From Candidatus Litorirhabdus singularis (GTDB lineage: Bacteria > Pseudomonadota > Gammaproteobacteria > Pseudomonadales > Halieaceae), in the NCBI RefSeq assembly GCF_026262625.1, contig NZ_SHNN01000001.1, positions 806,001 to 870,000 of the forward strand: 64,000 nt of DNA, in the 5' to 3' direction. The first letter of the stretch is position 1; every line of letters starts with the position of its first letter. The position numbers were made by a program, and so were the translations under genes. Positions 60,735 to 64,000 of this stretch are shown here, piece by piece. A model generated the notes under the pieces. That model saw only the letters and a list, made by a program, of their open reading frames with translations, had not been told where the DNA came from and did no database searches.

Positions 60735-62855
60735 TCAATGCCGGACTCGATTGACTTTGTGGACTTCCTTGAGGGTACGGATACGTTTCATGATACGGGC
60801 CAGGTGAACACGGTTCTGCACACCCATTTCAAGGTCGACATAGCTGAACTGATAGTCCTTGTCTTCACTACTGATCTTAAGAATGTTGACGTCCATGCTG
60901 TTGATTCTGGTGGCCAGCACGGCAATCATGCCGCGTCGATTCTCCAGCTCGACGCGCAGGGTGACGTTAAACTCGCCCTCAACCTGTTCATCCCAGCGCA
61001 ATGGAACCAGTTTTTCGGTATTACCACGCAGCTCTGCCAGGTTGTGGCAACCATCGCGATGCACCACCATGCCCCGTTCTGAGCTGATGTAGCCGGCGAT
61101 GGCATCACCTGGTATGGGGTGGCAGCATTTGGCGTAGCTGACCATAAAGCCCTCGGTACCACGAATGGCGACCGGCTCAGCACTGAAGCTACTACCTTCC
61201 TCGGTACCTTCGTCGGGATGTTGGCCCAGCAGATGCTGTGCGGTGATGGTGGGGACCCTGTTGCCCTGTGCGATGTCTTCCAGAAGCTGGTCGAGGCCTT
61301 CATATTCGCCCCGCTGAAGATAGCCTTGCAGGCGCTCGGGGTCGACTGTATCCAGGCTGCCTTTCAGGGCGCCCAGTGCCTTGTCCAGCATACGCTGACC
61401 GAGCGCGATCGAGTCCTCCCGGGTCTGGTGCTTCAGAAAATGGCGAATATTGGTGCGCGCCTTGGCCGTTACCGCGTAGTTGAACCAGGATGGATTGGGC
61501 CGCGCTCCCGGTGCGGTTAGAATCTCTACGGTCTGGCCGCTTTGCAGAGGCTCAGATAAGGGCGCCAGGCGACGATTAATCCGGCACGCCACGCAGCTGT
61601 TGCCCACGTCGGTATGTACCGCGTAGGCAAAATCGACTGCGGTGGCTCCGCGGGGCAGCTCCATAATGTTGCCCTTTGGGCTGAACACGTAGACTTCGTC
61701 GGGGAACAGGTCGATTTTGACGCTTTCTATGAACTCCAGGGAATTGCCCGCGCGTTGCTGCATTTCCAGTAGCCCCTGCACCCACTGGCGGGCGCGGGCG
61801 TGGCTGGCCCCGTTGACACCCTCACTGGATTTGTACAGCCAGTGCGCGGCGATGCCATTGTTGGCCATGTCTTCCATTTCGCGAGTTCTGATCTGTATTT
61901 CGATGGGCACACCGTGCATGCCCATCAAAACCGTGTGCAGTGACTGGTAACCATTGGCCTTGGGGATGGCGATGTAGTCCTTGAATTCACCGGGCACAGG
62001 CTTGTAGAGATTGTGCACGCAGCCCAGCACTCGATAGCAGCTGTCCACCGAGTCAACAATGATACGAAAGGCAAAAATATCCATGATTTCGGAGAAACTT
62101 TTGCGTTTTGATTTCATCTTCTGGTAGATGCTATGCAGGTGTTTTTCGCGGCCGACCACTTCTGCCGCGTGGCCTTCCTGAATCAGGTAGGCCTGGACCT
62201 GCTGACCAATTTGTTCGACCAATTCCTTACGGTTACCCCGCGCCTTGCGCAGTGCAATCTTGATGCGTTCGAAGCGCATCGGGTGCATGGCGCCAAAGCC
62301 CAGATCTTCAAACTCCATACGCACGTTGTTCATCCCCAGGCGCAGCGCGATGGGGGCGTACATTTCCAGAGTTTCCTTGGCAATCCGGCGCCGCTTTTCC
62401 GGTTGCAGAACGCCCAAGGTACGCATGTTGTGAAGGCGATCGGCCAGCTTGACCAAAATGACACGGATATCTTTGGCCATCGCCAGCGCCATTTTCTGGA
62501 AGTTCTCGGCCTGCTTTTCCGCCTGTGAGCTGAACTCGATTTGGGTCAGTTTGCTGACGCCGTCTACTAATTCCGCCACGGTAGACCCAAATTGCTGGTC
62601 TATGGCTGATTTGTCGATACCGGTGTCTTCAATCACGTCGTGCAGCATGGCCGCCATCAGGCTCTGATGGTCCATGTGCATGTCGGCAAGAATACGTGCC
62701 ACCGCTAGCGGGTGGGTGACATAGGGCTCGCCGCTGCGACGGAACTGGCCATGATGGGCCTGCTCGGCGAAATAATAGGCACGTTTGACCAGATTGGACT
62801 GGTCGGCGCTGAGGTAGCTACTGAGATTTTCGCTGAGAGAGTCGATGGCTTGCAT
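60735..62855 (-). CDS. spoT: Bifunctional (p)ppGpp synthetase/hydrolase SpoT
   Basis: RSH enzyme (706 residues; E. coli 702). HD hydrolase (HGQFRRSGEPYVTHPLAVARI; AMLHDVIEDTGID; with HD pairs), synthetase region (GREKHLHSIYQKMKSKRKSF; FAFRIIVDSVDSCYRVLG), TGS domain (VYVFSPKGNIMELPRGATAVDFAYAVHT), and C-terminal helical/ACT domains (CHPIPGDAIAGYISS; VTLRVELENRRGMIAVLATRI). Key hydrolase residues are intact, so it is SpoT-like rather than RelA-like. It degrades and makes the alarmone. Follows rpoZ by 42 bases. Confidence 0.98.
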   Translation of the reverse strand: MQAIDSLSENLSSYLSADQSNLVKRAYYFAEQAHHGQFRRSGEPYVTHPLAVARILADMHMDHQSLMAAMLHDVIEDTGIDKSAIDQQFGSTVAELVDGVSKLTQIEFSSQAEKQAENFQKMALAMAKDIRVILVKLADRLHNMRTLGVLQPEKRRRIAKETLEMYAPIALRLGMNNVRMEFEDLGFGAMHPMRFERIKIALRKARGNRKELVEQIGQQVQAYLIQEGHAAEVVGREKHLHSIYQKMKSKRKSFSEIMDIFAFRIIVDSVDSCYRVLGCVHNLYKPVPGEFKDYIAIPKANGYQSLHTVLMGMHGVPIEIQIRTREMEDMANNGIAAHWLYKSSEGVNGASHARARQWVQGLLEMQQRAGNSLEFIESVKIDLFPDEVYVFSPKGNIMELPRGATAVDFAYAVHTDVGNSCVACRINRRLAPLSEPLQSGQTVEILTAPGARPNPSWFNYAVTAKARTNIRHFLKHQTREDSIALGQRMLDKALGALKGSLDTVDPERLQGYLQRGEYEGLDQLLEDIAQGNRVPTITAQHLLGQHPDEGTEEGSSFSAEPVAIRGTEGFMVSYAKCCHPIPGDAIAGYISSERGMVVHRDGCHNLAELRGNTEKLVPLRWDEQVEGEFNVTLRVELENRRGMIAVLATRINSMDVNILKISSEDKDYQFSYVDLEMGVQNRVHLARIMKRIRTLKEVHKVNRVRH

Positions 62856-62897
62856 TGAGTAGCTCGACCCCCTCGAGCGTGAACGGGTGCGCTGGCG

Positions 62898-63176
62898 TTA
62901 GAGAGGCTGTGGTTCTGCCGCGCTGGTAGAAGCTTCCATGGCGACGATCATTTCTTCCTCGGCATTGATTTCTTCTTCGCGAACCAGAATATCGGCGTTG
63001 ACGTGACCACCGGCAATTTCGCGCAGGGCCAATACGGTCGGCTTATCAGCCTCCTCCGCTACCATGGGCTCTTTGCCGCCAGTTGCGAGCTGACGTGCTC
63101 TTTTGCTGGCAACCATAACCAGTTCAAAGCGGTTGGCGACGTTTTCCAGACAATCTTCTACGGTAACTCGAGCCAT
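62898..63176 (-). CDS. rpoZ: RNA polymerase omega subunit
   Basis: A 92-residue subunit that helps assemble RNA polymerase and mediates ppGpp binding. [29 protein letters not shown] is the standard N-terminus (read in parts); the acidic tail is longer than usual for marine gammaproteobacteria. Order gmk-rpoZ-spoT is conserved. A promoter with an extended -10 lies upstream. Confidence 0.97.
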   Translation of the reverse strand: MARVTVEDCLENVANRFELVMVASKRARQLATGGKEPMVAEEADKPTVLALREIAGGHVNADILVREEEINAEEEMIVAMEASTSAAEPQPL

Positions 63177-63243
63177 TTTCTATTCCTGTGTTCTAACAAA
63201 GGTCGCTGCGCTGGCCTTGTGAGACCGGCGCAAATGACCAAAA

Positions 63244-63302
63244 ACCGTGGGTCGGGCGATACCTCTGCCCGAGAGAACCGACAATTATAACAAAAACACG
63301 GT
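63244..63302 (-). promoter_or_regulatory. gmk-rpoZ leader: extended -10 promoter with nested hairpins
   Basis: On the minus strand TGTTATAAT (63292-63284) is an extended -10 for rpoZ-spoT. Around it ACCGTG (63302-63297) can pair with CACGGT (63249-63244), which precedes TTTT, and inside lies TCGGGC/GCCCGA (63272-63267 / 63257-63252). The outer stem resembles a terminator at the end of gmk, or a leader attenuator for rpoZ-spoT. Confidence 0.45.
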
Positions 63303-63303
63303 C

Positions 63304-63930
<627 letters not shown>

Positions 63931-64000
63931 TTACTCCAGGTTCTGAATTTGCTCGCGCATTTGCTCGATAAGAACCTTTAATTCTACCGCGTTTTGAGTC
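63931..64000 (-). CDS. yicC: YicC family endoribonuclease (C-terminal end, cut by window edge)
   Basis: The frame reading TQNAVELKVLIEQMREQIQN-LE-stop on the minus strand is the typical YicC/YloC C-terminus. Only 22 codons lie in the window; the rest lies past the right end. Its position just before gmk supports the call. Confidence 0.8.
   Translation of the reverse strand, partial: TQNAVELKVLIEQMREQIQNLE

Overview
The window is 64 kb of a bacterial chromosome spanning the replication-origin neighbourhood. Gene content and order (dnaA-dnaN-recF-gyrB on the minus strand; rpmH-rnpA-yidD-yidC-mnmE-mnmG-rsmG-parA-parB-atpIBEFHAGDC-glmU on the plus strand) are typical of Gammaproteobacteria of the Pseudomonas/Cellvibrio type, not of enterics. 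A HexR regulator, a TonB-dependent receptor, a PEP-CTERM-like protein, TRAP transporters and a rubredoxin/rubredoxin reductase fusion suggest a free-living aerobic, probably aquatic, organism. The taxonomic placement is inference from gene order and protein resemblance; no 16S or other rRNA gene is present, and I saw no tRNA gene, CRISPR array or intact insertion sequence.

Layout. 0-7 kb: end of trkH, a methyltransferase, a SIMPL protein, a small PhoX-like Tat protein, djlA, and glyQ-glyS. 7-15.4 kb: an accessory block with a DM13 protein, a TetR regulator, a TonB-dependent receptor paired with a tandemly duplicated beta-helix-like lipoprotein, and a PEP-CTERM-like protein. 15.4-21.6 kb: gyrB, recF (carrying two perfect parS palindromes), dnaN, dnaA, all on the minus strand. 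21.6-22.3 kb: AT-rich intergenic region with three consensus DnaA boxes. 22.3-26.2 kb: rpmH to mnmE. 26.2-26.6 kb: a second AT-rich, DnaA-box-bearing region. 26.6-38.1 kb: mnmG, rsmG, parAB and the complete F-type ATP synthase operon, closed by a strong terminator. 38.1-41.7 kb: an accessory insertion between atpC and glmU (hypothetical membrane protein, TspO, two YbjQ-type proteins, an M48 peptidase, a small hypothetical). 41.8-64 kb: glmU, TAXI receptor + hexR, uvrD, a split DctP/QM TRAP transporter, yciA, yaaA, a DUF938 methyltransferase, a FemAB-like acyltransferase, ubiA, ubiC, the rubredoxin fusion, DUF1415, recG, a reductase/epimerase, and the minus-strand group yicC(partial)-gmk-rpoZ-spoT-ridA.

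How it works together. Replication initiation (DnaA, clamp, RecF, gyrase), origin segregation (ParA/ParB with parS in recF), membrane protein insertion (YidC/YidD), tRNA wobble-uridine modification (MnmE/MnmG), energy conversion (F1Fo) and stringent response (SpoT, omega, Gmk) are clustered around the origin. The most interesting observations are that hand-counted GC skew changes sign at the mnmE-mnmG gap and not at the dnaA-rpmH gap, although the latter holds the consensus DnaA boxes; the TonB receptor/duplicated lipoprotein pair with related palindromes at its control region and at the neighbouring tetR; the ybjQ-ybjQ-M48 cluster; and the translational coupling of hexR to a membrane-anchored TAXI receptor.
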